NCBI GenBank assembly: GCA_016872605.1
Contig: VGZI01000044.1
Location: 1 to 36,079, forward strand
DNA from: Planctomycetota bacterium
GTDB lineage: Bacteria > Planctomycetota > Planctomycetia > Gemmatales > Gemmataceae
Reading direction: 5' to 3'
DNA: 36,079 nt
Shown here: one piece after another, positions 7,789 through 16,815 of the stretch
Layout: every line of letters begins with the position of its first letter
Numbering within the stretch: position 1 is the stretch's first letter
Translations under genes and position numbers: made by a program
Notes under the pieces: generated by a model
Database searches by the model: none
What the model saw: the letters and a program-made list of their open reading frames with translations, nothing else
What the model was told of the DNA's origin: nothing

Positions 7789-8250
7789 TCATCCGGGCCG
7801 GTCGGCCTTCGTGTTCGTTTTGCCTGGCGTGCCGTATTCTTCTTCTTCTGTGACGAGGTCGTCGTCCAGCGAGGGCTGTTCCGGCGACGGAGCGTTTCCG
7901 GACGTCTCCGCCATGAGACCGGCGATGGCGGCGTCGGCATCGCCAGTAAAGATGCTGATGTTCAAGTTCGCCTTGGGGACTGGCTTCTCGACCGCACGGT
8001 CGCCCGGCGTCGTAAACGCCTGTCCGCACTTCGGGCACATCACCGTCTTCCCCGCCGGCACCGCCGTGCCCGACCGAAGCGTCGCCCGGCAGTGAACACA
8101 CTGCACCGAGAGTGCCTTGTCAGCCGCCGGCGTTGTGAACATCTTGGCGCACTTTGGACACTTGACGTTCTTGCCCGCCGGCACCGGCGTCTGCGACTTT
8201 AGTACCGCGTCGCAATGCACACACGTCACGGAAAAACTCTTACAACGCAT
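7789..8250 (-). CDS. double zinc-ribbon protein B, 3' frameshift
   Basis: Two tandem zinc ribbons: CVHCDAVLKSQTPVPAGKNV then CPKC, and CVHCRATLRSGTAVPAGKTV then CPKC (about residues 10-82). Both have the spacing and VPAGK turn seen in protein C. A short acidic region follows (SLDDDLVTEEEEYGTPGKTN). As written the frame ends KADRPG-stop at 7789; in the next frame the DNA reads DEASIFDIVDEGKKE and stops at 7746-7748, overlapping the ATG of gene C. Removing one G from the CGG run at 7794-7797 joins KADRP to DEASIFDI. The intact gene was therefore most likely 7746-8250, a soluble protein with no membrane helix. It lies 27 nt after gene A. Confidence 0.6.
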   Translation of the reverse strand: MRCKSFSVTCVHCDAVLKSQTPVPAGKNVKCPKCAKMFTTPAADKALSVQCVHCRATLRSGTAVPAGKTVMCPKCGQAFTTPGDRAVEKPVPKANLNISIFTGDADAAIAGLMAETSGNAPSPEQPSLDDDLVTEEEEYGTPGKTNTKADRPG

Positions 8251-8277
8251 CCCTTTGGCACGGCCTGTGTTGGATTA

Positions 8278-9090
8278 CTACTTGTCGTCCGGCGTGCGCT
8301 TGAACTTGGTTTCCTTCTTGTCCCCGCTCAAGTTCGTCAGGCTCAAGGTGTCTCCGGAAACGACGAAAGTGAACTTGGCGTTGGCGGAGTTGGTCCACGG
8401 GATCCTTTGAGTCATCTTGTCCAGCGTCAGTTCCAATGTCTTGTCGTCGGGCTGCTTCCATGTCGCGTTCGGCTCGACGACGACATCGTCTCTCGGCTTG
8501 CCCGCCGCGACGTCCATGACGAAAACATAGGCCTTGCCTCCGCGCAGGAACTGAACGTGATTAGGACCGTCGATGCCTACCCATGTTCCCTGAAACGGAG
8601 GCGCGGCGAAGTACTTGTCGTAGACAAACCATCCGCCGATGCCCCCGCCGCCGCAGCAGCAGGTGAGGAGCAGCAATCCGCCGATGGCGACCACGAGCAT
8701 CATGCTCGTACTCTTGGGCGGCGGAGCTTCCTCGTCGGCAGCCTTCTTGCCCTTCTTCTTCGGGGTCTCTTCCTCCTCTTCGTCTACGTCGGCCTTGGGT
8801 TTCTTCTTCTTGGGGGCTTCTTCCTCTTCCTCGTCGGCCTCGGCGTCATCGTCTTCGTCGGCTTTCGGTTTCTTCTTGGCCGGCTTTTCTTCCTCGTCCG
8901 CTTCGGCAGCCTCGTCCGCCGTGGCTTCTTCCTGCTCGGGTTCTTCGATCGCGGCGGCCTCTTTCTCCTCCTCTTCGTTCTTGATGACGAACGGCTTTTT
9001 GCACTTTGGGCATACGACGCGCTTGCCCGACTCGTAGGCCTTCTTCGAAGTGAGACTCGCTTTGCAGTTGCTGCAGATGTAGACCGGCAT
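8278..9090 (-). CDS. zinc-ribbon protein A with acidic/Lys linker, membrane helix and C-terminal beta domain
   Basis: 270 residues from ATG at 9090, chosen because the N-terminus MPVYICSNCKASLTSKKAY then starts directly in the zinc ribbon (CSNC ... CPKC, about residues 6-31). The ORF extends 13 codons upstream without further similarity. The order is zinc ribbon, a long Glu/Asp/Lys linker with repeated KKKPKAD and EEEE blocks, a single membrane helix with TCCCGGGGIGGWFVYDKYF, and a domain starting FQGTWVGIDGPNHVQF and ending VVSGDTLSLTNLSGDKKETKF. That domain resembles small lipocalin-like 'GxW' domains of exported proteins. The zinc ribbon would be cytoplasmic and the beta domain periplasmic (inference). 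It is the first gene of the A-B-C operon and appears intact. Confidence 0.75.
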   Translation of the reverse strand: MPVYICSNCKASLTSKKAYESGKRVVCPKCKKPFVIKNEEEEKEAAAIEEPEQEEATADEAAEADEEEKPAKKKPKADEDDDAEADEEEEEAPKKKKPKADVDEEEEETPKKKGKKAADEEAPPPKSTSMMLVVAIGGLLLLTCCCGGGGIGGWFVYDKYFAAPPFQGTWVGIDGPNHVQFLRGGKAYVFVMDVAAGKPRDDVVVEPNATWKQPDDKTLELTLDKMTQRIPWTNSANAKFTFVVSGDTLSLTNLSGDKKETKFKRTPDDK

Positions 9091-9307
9091 GGCTTCTCGA
9101 TCTGGATAGGGGCCGCTATTAGACCGCACGGCTGGGTGGCCGGATGGTTACGATGCGAACATTCTAGGGGATTTGCGTCGAGTGGATCAACGAGATTAGC
9201 ACGGGATTTGAGAGCCTTCTTGTCAATGGAAACACAACTACGCCGGGCGCGGGCCGAAACACGCGAAGTATTCGGTGTTCTAAGGGCGTCAGGATCGAGA
9301 TTCTGAC

Positions 9308-9706
9308 CTACGAGGCTTTCTGGGCCAATCGAATCTGCACGCGGGCCCGCTGCTGAGCTTTCGCCTGGGATTCGAGGCCTTCCGGCGTCGTCTCGAGGTT
9401 GGTCGCCGCCAGGACGGCCTGGGCGTCGGCGATCTTGATGTCCTTGATGTCGATCGCCTTGGAGGTGAGCACGGTGACGACGTTGCCGCGGATTTGTACG
9501 AACCCGCCGTCGACGTAGTAGTGCTTGGTTTGATTGCCCTGCGTGATGCGCAATTCGCCGAAGCCCAGCCGGCCGATGAGCGGTTGCCGGTTCGGCGCGA
9601 CGCCGAGTTCGCCATCATACATCGGCAGGACGACGAAATCCGCGGCCTCATCAAGGACCGCTTTTTCCGGGGTCACCACAACGCATTTCAACGAACTTTC
9701 TGCCAT
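9308..9706 (-). CDS. atpC: F1Fo ATP synthase epsilon subunit
   Basis: 132 residues from ATG at 9706 (MAESSLKCVVVTPEKAVLDE). An upstream in-frame extension to 9739 has no similarity. The beta-sandwich signature is clear: VVTPEKAVLDE, VVLPMYDGELGVAPNRQPLIGRLGFGELRI, YYVDGGFVQIRGNVVTVLT. The C-terminal helices contain the usual AQAVLAATN and an Ala/Gln/Arg helix, so the inhibitory helical hairpin is present. It is the last gene of the atp operon; a small imperfect hairpin follows the stop at about 9286-9305. The protein couples the F1 rotor (gamma) to the c-ring. Confidence 0.95.
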   Translation of the reverse strand: MAESSLKCVVVTPEKAVLDEAADFVVLPMYDGELGVAPNRQPLIGRLGFGELRITQGNQTKHYYVDGGFVQIRGNVVTVLTSKAIDIKDIKIADAQAVLAATNLETTPEGLESQAKAQQRARVQIRLAQKAS

Positions 9707-9724
9707 GGCATTTTTCCCAATTTG

Positions 9725-9816
9725 ACCACGGATGAACACAGATCAACACAGATGGCAAAACAGAGAGGAATTTCGATGCCGAATTTCTATCCGTGTCCAT
9801 CCGTGTTCATCTGTGG

Positions 9817-9817
<1 letters not shown>
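9725..9817. repeat. inverted repeat in the atpD-atpC gap
   Basis: Arms ACCACGGATGAACACAGAT (9725-9743) and, inverted with two mismatches, 9799-9817. A second partial copy (CAACACAGATGG) lies next to the left arm. This GATGAACAC-type palindrome is a common intergenic repeat motif in planctomycetes and other phyla. Its right end touches the atpD stop codon, so the transcript would carry a long hairpin between the beta and epsilon coding regions. Confidence 0.6.
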
Positions 9818-11271
<1,454 letters not shown>

Positions 11272-11352
11272 TCACTTGTTGTGTCGTTGCTTCATCTTTC
11301 ATCGTTCCCAAGCTCTGCCGGAGACGCTGGGGCCGAGTATTTTGGCGCGGCA

Positions 11353-11556
11353 TTACTTTTCATCGTCATCGTCGTCCTTGGCCGACTTGCCGTGCTTCTT
11401 GTCCGTCCACGACACGGTGTCGTCGTCATCACCGGCGGCGTCCTTGTCGTACAGAACCTCGAACTCATCGCCGCAGTCGGGGCATTTCATGAACGTGCCC
11501 ACGGCCACCGGCTTGGCGGTTTTGACGGCCGCCCCACACAAACTGCACGTGACCAC
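11353..11556 (-). CDS. small zinc-ribbon protein with acidic tail, inside the atp operon
   Basis: The core is CSLCGAAVKTAKPVAVGTFM then CPDCGDEFEVLY, the same ribbon layout as proteins A-C at 6388-9090, followed by a tail rich in Asp and Lys (AAGDDDDTVSWTDKKHGKSAKDDDDDEK). I prefer the GTG at 11556, about 12 nt after an AAAGGAG ribosome-binding site, which gives a 67-residue protein. The frame also opens at an ATG at 11634 that overlaps the atpG stop as ATGA, but those extra 26 codons are read through a palindromic repeat (11602-11628). There is no membrane helix. It sits between atpG and atpD, so it is co-transcribed with ATP synthase. Role unknown. Confidence 0.65.
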   Translation of the reverse strand: MVTCSLCGAAVKTAKPVAVGTFMKCPDCGDEFEVLYDKDAAGDDDDTVSWTDKKHGKSAKDDDDDEK

Positions 11557-11601
11557 TGCCGTGGGACTCTCCTTTGTTAAGTGGAACCCCTTCAATGTTC
11601 G

Positions 11602-11628
11602 CGCTCGCCCAACGCGAGCGGTTAAACG
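11602..11628. repeat. short palindromic repeat (CGCTCG...CGAGCG, then TTAAACG)
   Basis: Arms CGCTCG (11602-11607) and CGAGCG (11615-11620), then GTTAAACG. It is the same element type as at 24009-24035, placed immediately before the atpG stop on the transcribed strand's far side, in the gap to the zinc-ribbon gene. Confidence 0.45.
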
Positions 11629-11630
11629 GC

Positions 11631-12521
11631 TCATTTGAGCGCCGCGGCGCCGCCGATGATTTCGCTGATCTCCTTGGTGATCTGGGCCTGCCGGGCCCGG
11701 TTGTATTGCAGCGACAAACTCTTGATCATCTCGCCCGCGTTCTCGGTGGCGGCTTTCATGGCGACGCGGCGGGCGATCTGCTCGCTGACCCCGGCGTCGA
11801 GGAAGCACTTGAAGAGCCGAATCTTGAACGACATCGGCAGAATTTCTTCGAGGATCTCGGCAGCGGCGGGGAGGAACTCATACTCGATCGCTTCCTTCGA
11901 TTCCTCGGCAGGCTTCTTCTTCGTCGGTTCCGGCGCCAGTGACGAGAGCGGCAACAAAGTCTCGACGACCGGCGTTTGCCTGGCCGCGTTCAAAAACTTC
12001 ATGTACGCCACGTCGACGCGGTCGATTTTGCCAGCGATGTACCACTCGAGGTAGCGCGTCGCCAACTCGTCGGCCTGCTCGAACGTCGGCTTGTCTTCGA
12101 AGTGGGTGTAGGTGTGCTCACTTGCGATGCCTTGGAACTTGAAGTAAGCGATCGCGCGTTTGCCCGAAAGCTCAACATGGACGTTGATGCCGTCGGCCTG
12201 AGACTGTTTGAGGTGCGGCATCGCTTCGCGCAGAATGGAGCCGTTGTATCCGCCGCACAGGCCGCGATTGGAGCAGAGGACCAACAGGATGCTGTTCTTG
12301 ATCTCGTCGCGTTTTTCCAAGAGTGGATGCGTGATCTCGGTGGCGGAGCCTGTCAGGTCGGCGGCCAACTCGGCGAGCTTGCGCGTGTAGGCGTCGGCCT
12401 CGACGGCGCGGTCCATCGCTTTCTTGAATCGCGCGGTGGCGATCAGCTCCATCGTCCGCGTAATCTTGCGGATGTTGCGAATCGCCTTGCGGCGTTTGAC
12501 GAGTACCCGTGTGCTGGCCAT
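11631..12521 (-). CDS. atpG: F1Fo ATP synthase gamma subunit
   Basis: 296 residues. The N-terminal helix RRKAIRNIRKITRTMELIATARFKKA and C-terminal helix ENAGEMIKSLSLQYNRARQAQITKEISEIIGGA form the coiled-coil rotor shaft; the middle has the Rossmann-like segment LLVLCSNRGLCGGYNGSI. An insertion containing PEPTKKKPAEESKEAIEYEFLP lies in the globular part. Start ATG at 12521. It is separated from atpA by the broken nucleotidyltransferase gene and a palindromic repeat. Confidence 0.97.
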   Translation of the reverse strand: MASTRVLVKRRKAIRNIRKITRTMELIATARFKKAMDRAVEADAYTRKLAELAADLTGSATEITHPLLEKRDEIKNSILLVLCSNRGLCGGYNGSILREAMPHLKQSQADGINVHVELSGKRAIAYFKFQGIASEHTYTHFEDKPTFEQADELATRYLEWYIAGKIDRVDVAYMKFLNAARQTPVVETLLPLSSLAPEPTKKKPAEESKEAIEYEFLPAAAEILEEILPMSFKIRLFKCFLDAGVSEQIARRVAMKAATENAGEMIKSLSLQYNRARQAQITKEISEIIGGAAALK

Positions 12522-12555
12522 GCGATTTCCTTCACCCTTTGACGTTCCGCCGTGT

Positions 12556-12595
12556 ACGTTTAGCGCTGGCAGAGCGCCATGCGAGCGCTAAACGT
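12556..12595. repeat. palindromic repeat between the nucleotidyltransferase remnant and atpG
   Basis: Perfect 12-nt arms ACGTTTAGCGCT (12556-12567) and AGCGCTAAACGT (12584-12595) with a 16-nt loop. It belongs to the same 'GTTTAGCG...CGCTAAAC' family seen at 15687, 18518 and 23973. Confidence 0.6.
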
Positions 12596-12609
12596 AAACG
12601 TCTACAAAT

Positions 12610-12960
12610 TCAACTTCTGCCCGCACGGACATTGCGAACCATCTCGACGATTTCCTTCCCGCCGCCGGTGTATTTGAGATCACCCAATTCCGCGAGTGTG
12701 TCGACGTCGATGTCTGCGTTATTCTTCACGATCCGAATGAAGTCATGGGCGTCTTGGTACTTGTCTTCGTCTGCGCGCATCAAGCTGATTATCGGGGCAA
12801 ACTTCAAGACCAGGGCCATTTCCAACGTACGGATTCGATACGTCTGCCCTTTTTCTTTTGCCGTTACATTGTTCTTGAACACCGATCGCGTGGGAAACTG
12901 CACAGGCTTCATCACCTCGACAAGAACATCCCCTGTTTCGCGATCCCTAAGGCGTGTCAC
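12610..12960 (-). CDS. nucleotidyltransferase-like protein, C-terminal half (split gene)
   Basis: 116 residues from GTG at 12960. The content (VTRLRDRETGDVLVEVMKP, YRIRTLEMALVLKFAPIISLMRADEDKYQDAHDFIRIV, LAELGDLKYTGGGKEIVEMV) matches the second half of small proteins of the AbiEii-like nucleotidyltransferase type, in which a DVDV-containing N-terminal half and this helical half are one chain. The GTG overlaps the TGA of the preceding frame as GTGA. One extra G before that point would fuse the two halves as EAVAVTRLRD. So this is either a frameshifted remnant or a translationally coupled split. It is not part of standard ATP synthase. Confidence 0.5.
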   Translation of the reverse strand: MTRLRDRETGDVLVEVMKPVQFPTRSVFKNNVTAKEKGQTYRIRTLEMALVLKFAPIISLMRADEDKYQDAHDFIRIVKNNADIDVDTLAELGDLKYTGGGKEIVEMVRNVRAGRS

Positions 12961-13157
12961 GCCACGGCCTCTAATTGCGGAAACGCCCCTAAGAGCGCCC
13001 GAACTGCCTTCTTGACGTGTTTTGCCGCCACGATTACGTCAACGTCTTTCGTAGCCCGAGGCTCGCGCATCCAGGCGCTCAGGCCGTGCAGACCAGCCAA
13101 CACGAAGGATACACCGCTGGCGTTCAGAACACGAATCACCTGCGCCGGCTCGATCAT
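12957..13157 (-). CDS. nucleotidyltransferase-like protein, N-terminal half (split gene)
   Basis: 66 residues from ATG at 13157 (MIEPAQVIRVLNASGVSFVLAG...). The open frame continues further upstream to 13307 without similarity. GVSFVLAGLHGLSAW is the substrate-binding strand-helix of the nucleotidyltransferase fold, and TKDVDVIV carries the paired metal-binding aspartates. The chain ends QLEAVA at TGA 12957-12959, exactly where the C-terminal half begins in the next frame. There is no clear ribosome-binding site. It lies between the atpA stop (13308) and atpG in the same direction. It may be an antitoxin/toxin-type or orphan nucleotidyltransferase that landed in the operon and decayed. Confidence 0.5.
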   Translation of the reverse strand: MIEPAQVIRVLNASGVSFVLAGLHGLSAWMREPRATKDVDVIVAAKHVKKAVRALLGAFPQLEAVA

Positions 13158-13307
13158 GTTGGTCACATACCACTTCGAAAGCGTCGTGGAATCTCTAAGG
13201 CATCGCGACTGAAGACTTTGGATTGCAGGCATTTTCGACTCCAAACGGGTCCAAAGCTTCATCATACCAGCGCCGACCAGCGCCGCCCGCCCCCCCACTT
13301 GCCTCAA

Positions 13308-15095
13308 CTACACCGCCTTCACGTTCGTGTTGCGCGGCTTTACCGGCGCGTCGCCTTCCGCAATGTTCGTTTCCTTGGGCTTCGCCGGCGCCGCTGCCGC
13401 GCCGGGGGCCTTGTATTGCGGCACAAATGCTTCCAGGGCCGCCTTCAACTTTGCTTCCAGATCGGGTGACAGCTTTCGCTCCTTGACAAGCTGATCGCGC
13501 ACGTCCTTGCGCTGTTCGCGCATGAAAGTCAAGAACTGCGATTCCCATGCCGACACTTCGGCACGGGGGACCTTATCGAGGTAACCTTTGGCCCCGGCGT
13601 AGATGATCATGACCTGGTCGCTGAAGTGCAACGGCCTGAACTGGCCTTGCTTGAGCACTTCGACCATGCGGTAGCCGCGATCGAGCTGGGACTGCGTCGC
13701 CTTATCGAGATCAGTGCCGAGTTGAGCGAACGCTTCGAGTTCGCGAAACGCGGCGAGATCGAGGCGGAGGCTGCCGGCGATCGACTTCATGGCGGCGGTC
13801 TGGGCCTTGCCGCCGACGCGGCTGACGGAGATACCGACGTCGATCGCGGGGCGCACGCCGGCGTAGAACAGATCGGGCTGCAAGTAAATTTGGCCATCCG
13901 TGATCGAAATCACGTTGGTCGGGATGTATGCCGACACTTCGCCTTCGAGCGTCTCGATGATCGGCAGTGCCGTCAGCGATCCGCCGGTGCCGACGACCTT
14001 GGCGACCTTGTGCCCCGCCATGAATTTGACATTCTTCTTGCCGGCTTTTTCCTCGTTCACATGAGCTTCAGCGTGTTCTTTGTCGAGCGGTCCGACGTAA
14101 ACTTTGCCATCGACGCCTGATTTGTCATTCGCCTTGGACGGGTCAAAATCGCTCGGCACGATGACCCAGCGCTCGGCCAACTTCGCGGAGCGTTCGAGCA
14201 AGCGCGAATGGCAATAAAAGATGTCGCCTGGGTACGCCTCGCGGCCCGGCGGGCGACGCACGAGCAGCGATAGCTGACGATACGCCGCGGCCTGTTTCGA
14301 AAGATCGTCGTACACGCATAGCGTATCGCGGCCTTGTTCGTACATGTAGTACTCAGCCATGGCCGTGCCGGCGTAGGGCGCGAGGTATTGCAGCGGGGCG
14401 GCGTCGGCAGCCGACGCGACGACGACGATCGTGTAGTCCATCGCGCCGTTGGCTCGCAGCGCTTCGACGACGCCGGCCACTTGCGATTCCTTCTGACCGA
14501 CGGCAACGTACACGCAGATGACGCTTTCTTCCTTCTGGTTGATGATGGTGTCGATGGCGATCGTTGTCTTGCCGGTCTTGCGGTCGCCGATGATGAGCTC
14601 ACGCTGCCCGCGGCCAACGGGGGTCATGGAATCGATGGCCTTGATGCCGGTCTGCAAGGGTTGGTTGACCGGTTGCCGGGCCGCGACACCGGGGGCCACG
14701 AATTCGACCGGGCGAGTCTTGTCGGTCGTGATTGGGCCCTTGCCGTCGAGCGGATTGCCCAGGGGATCGACGACACGACCGATGACCGCGTCGCCGACGG
14801 GCACTTCCAAAAGCGTGCCGAGCGAGCGGACCTCGTCGCCTTCGGTGATGGCGAGGTGGTTGCCGAGGATGATGATGCCGACGGAGTTTTCTTCGAGGTT
14901 GAAGACGAGGCCGCGGATGCCGGTGCGGCTGAACTCGACCATTTCGCCGTTCATGGCGCTGGCCAGGCCATAGACGCGCGCAATGCCGTCGCCCACTTCG
15001 AGCACGCGGCCCACTTGCCTGGTGTCGAGCTTCTTCTCGTACTGTTGGATTTCACTCTGCAGAACTGAAACGATCTCGTCGGCTTTGAATCTCAT
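13308..15095 (-). CDS. atpA: F1Fo ATP synthase alpha subunit with extra loop
   Basis: 595 residues, about 90 longer than usual. Conserved parts: [18 protein letters not shown], Walker A GDRKTGKT (171-178), [75 protein letters not shown]. Two additions stand out. First, about 58 residues (roughly 309-366) sit between [10 protein letters not shown] and [14 protein letters not shown], where typical subunits have fewer than ten. Second, there is a Pro/Ala/Lys C-terminal tail after about residue 560. The start at 15095 lies 44 nt inside the end of atpH. It is the non-catalytic nucleotide-binding subunit of F1. Confidence 0.97.
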   Translation of the reverse strand: MRFKADEIVSVLQSEIQQYEKKLDTRQVGRVLEVGDGIARVYGLASAMNGEMVEFSRTGIRGLVFNLEENSVGIIILGNHLAITEGDEVRSLGTLLEVPVGDAVIGRVVDPLGNPLDGKGPITTDKTRPVEFVAPGVAARQPVNQPLQTGIKAIDSMTPVGRGQRELIIGDRKTGKTTIAIDTIINQKEESVICVYVAVGQKESQVAGVVEALRANGAMDYTIVVVASAADAAPLQYLAPYAGTAMAEYYMYEQGRDTLCVYDDLSKQAAAYRQLSLLVRRPPGREAYPGDIFYCHSRLLERSAKLAERWVIVPSDFDPSKANDKSGVDGKVYVGPLDKEHAEAHVNEEKAGKKNVKFMAGHKVAKVVGTGGSLTALPIIETLEGEVSAYIPTNVISITDGQIYLQPDLFYAGVRPAIDVGISVSRVGGKAQTAAMKSIAGSLRLDLAAFRELEAFAQLGTDLDKATQSQLDRGYRMVEVLKQGQFRPLHFSDQVMIIYAGAKGYLDKVPRAEVSAWESQFLTFMREQRKDVRDQLVKERKLSPDLEAKLKAALEAFVPQYKAPGAAAAPAKPKETNIAEGDAPVKPRNTNVKAV

Positions 15096-15672
15096 GACTG
15101 CTTCTTTCGATCAGTTGATTTCGGAGGTTGTTTATGCGAGTACGCACCGTCGAATCGTACACGGTGTCGCCGATGCGAATCTTCAGCCCGCCCAACAGGG
15201 ACGGATCGACGTACAGAACCAGCACCGGCTCGAGCTTGAAATCATCATGGAGTTCCGCCCGCAGCCGGGCTTGCATTTCGTCCGACAGCGGAACCGCGGA
15301 GTAAACGTGCACGCGCAGTCGGCGAGCGCGGGCGTCGTTCAACTCATGCAACGCCCGGCGGATCGGCCGAATCAGGTCGAGCCGTTCGTGATCGTTGAGC
15401 ACGAGCAGGAAACGAAAGAAAACGGGACTGGCGCGCCCGCCGAACGTTTTCTCGATGACTCCGGCGCGCGTGGTGCGGCCCACGGCAGCGCCGGCAAGGA
15501 GCGCGTCGAGCCGTTCGTCCTTGGTGAGAACATCGTCGATGAAGGAATCGATTTCCTCCATGACCGTGGCCACGCTGTTTACCGCCAATGTTGCGTTCAA
15601 GAGGGCGGTCGCGTACACCTTGGCCAGGCGTTCGACGCTCACGTCGGCGAAATGTTCTTTCGGGTCGTTCAT
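15052..15672 (-). CDS. atpH: F1Fo ATP synthase delta subunit
   Basis: 206 residues. An N-terminal helical bundle begins [17 protein letters not shown]. The diagnostic C-terminal segment reads [40 protein letters not shown]. The last 15 codons ([18 protein letters not shown]) are read through the first codons of atpA, giving an unusually long 44-nt overlap. The subunit joins the peripheral stalk to the top of F1. A palindromic repeat lies in the gap to atpF. Confidence 0.95.
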   Translation of the reverse strand: MNDPKEHFADVSVERLAKVYATALLNATLAVNSVATVMEEIDSFIDDVLTKDERLDALLAGAAVGRTTRAGVIEKTFGGRASPVFFRFLLVLNDHERLDLIRPIRRALHELNDARARRLRVHVYSAVPLSDEMQARLRAELHDDFKLEPVLVLYVDPSLLGGLKIRIGDTVYDSTVRTRINNLRNQLIERSSHEIQSRRDRFSSAE

Positions 15673-15686
15673 GGCGTTGTCGTGTA

Positions 15687-15726
15687 TCGTTTGCCGTTCG
15701 CCCGGCGCCGTGCGGGCGCTAAACGA
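15687..15726. repeat. imperfect palindromic repeat between atpF and atpH
   Basis: TCGTTTGC at 15687 faces GCTAAACGA ending at 15726, with GCCCGGCGCC in the middle. It is a variant of the GTTTAGCG family found in other gaps of this window. Confidence 0.45.
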
Positions 15727-15731
15727 AGAGC

Positions 15732-16334
15732 CTAGTTTCTGGAACTTTGCCGAATCTCCACCATCGCCTCATCGAGCAGGCGGCGATGGTCCTCGTCGCT
15801 GAGGGCTTTGCCGATCGCCTTGGCGGAGATCAACGTCGCCAGGTGGGCGGCCTGCTCCCACATTTCTTTCAGCGCCTGATCCTTGGCGATTTCGACTTCG
15901 TGCCGGAGCCGTTCGCGCTCGGCTTGAATTTCCGCGGCGGCCTTGGCGCGCATCTCGTTGGTCATGTCCTCGGCCTTCTTGCGGGCCTCTTCCATGAGCT
16001 TGGGAATCTGCTGATGGGCCTCGGCCAGTTCGCGATCGAAGTCGGCCTTCATCTGCGCCATCTCTTCGCGCGCCTTCTTGGCGTCCTCGATGGAGGCGCG
16101 AATCGTTTCCTCGCGCTTTTGCAAGCCTTCGAGGATCGGATCCCAGGCACTCGTGCGCAGGATGACCAGAAGCAGGACGAAGACGACGATCGCCCAGATG
16201 GCTGTGTCGAAACGCCATTCCATCGGGTTCGGCGACCCGCCGCCGGACTTCTCATCCGCCGCCAAAAGCGCGGCCGGCGCAATCAGCAACAGCGCGACGA
16301 TAAAAAGCAAGCCGAGAAGAATCTTTCGGTTCAT
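15732..16334 (-). CDS. atpF: F1Fo ATP synthase b subunit with N-terminal signal peptide
   Basis: 200 residues from ATG at 16334, preceded by a strong AGGAGG ribosome-binding site. The frame is open further upstream through atpE, but that part is a shadow. The N-terminus MNRKILLGLLFIVALLLIAPAALLAADEKS looks like a cleavable signal peptide. It is followed by the real membrane anchor WAIVVFVLLLVILRTSAWDPI and a long charged coiled coil (about 75-185) that forms the peripheral stalk. Signal-bearing b subunits occur in planctomycetes and a few other phyla. Confidence 0.94.
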   Translation of the reverse strand: MNRKILLGLLFIVALLLIAPAALLAADEKSGGGSPNPMEWRFDTAIWAIVVFVLLLVILRTSAWDPILEGLQKREETIRASIEDAKKAREEMAQMKADFDRELAEAHQQIPKLMEEARKKAEDMTNEMRAKAAAEIQAERERLRHEVEIAKDQALKEMWEQAAHLATLISAKAIGKALSDEDHRRLLDEAMVEIRQSSRN

Positions 16335-16368
16335 GGCTGCCTCCTGTGGCAAGGTGGGGTCACCCCGG

Positions 16369-16764
16369 TCACGCGCTAACGCCGATGATGACACAAATGA
16401 TGAGCGCGAAGAAGGTCGCGCCTTCGAGGAGGGCGCCGATGATGAGCATGGCGTTCTGGACCTGGCCGGCGGTCTGCGGTTGGCGCGCCATGCTTTCGAG
16501 CGCCGCCGCGCCGATCTTGCCGAAGCCGATGGCCGCGCCGATGATGACGAGCCCGGCCCCGATGCCCGCGCCCCACGCCGGCGAGCCGAACGCTCCGCGA
16601 TTCTTGGCCATCGCTTCGATTTTGCGAATTTCGTAGTCTTTCGCCTCCTTTTTCGCCTCCTTGTCCTCTTTCGCCTCCTTGTCCTGAGCCAAAACCGGAC
16701 CCGCCACATATGCGGTCGCCATGAGTGCCAGCACAACCAAACCGAGCTTTCTGATCAGGTTCAT
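16369..16764 (-). CDS. atpE: F1Fo ATP synthase c subunit with N-terminal extension
   Basis: 131 residues, well above the usual 70-90. The first 26 residues look like a signal peptide ending GPVLA. A Lys/Glu-rich linker follows (EAKEDKEAKKEAKDYE), then the c-subunit hairpin. Helix 1 contains GAGIGAGLVIIGAAIGFGKIG, the polar loop is ARQPQ, and helix 2 is LIIGALLEGATFFALIICVI with ion-carrying Glu114. The residues that create a sodium site (Gln in helix 1, Ser/Thr right after the Glu) are not evident, so proton use is more likely. It forms the membrane rotor ring. Confidence 0.95.
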   Translation of the reverse strand: MNLIRKLGLVVLALMATAYVAGPVLAQDKEAKEDKEAKKEAKDYEIRKIEAMAKNRGAFGSPAWGAGIGAGLVIIGAAIGFGKIGAAALESMARQPQTAGQVQNAMLIIGALLEGATFFALIICVIIGVSA

Positions 16765-16815
16765 CGAAACTCCTTCAGGAAATAGAGGGTTATGTTATCG
16801 GTGGTTTCTTGTGGG

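Noticed and set aside
9286..9305. Strong terminator after atpC
   Set aside because: Only a 20-nt imperfect hairpin with a tiny loop and no T run; not convincing enough to list as a feature.
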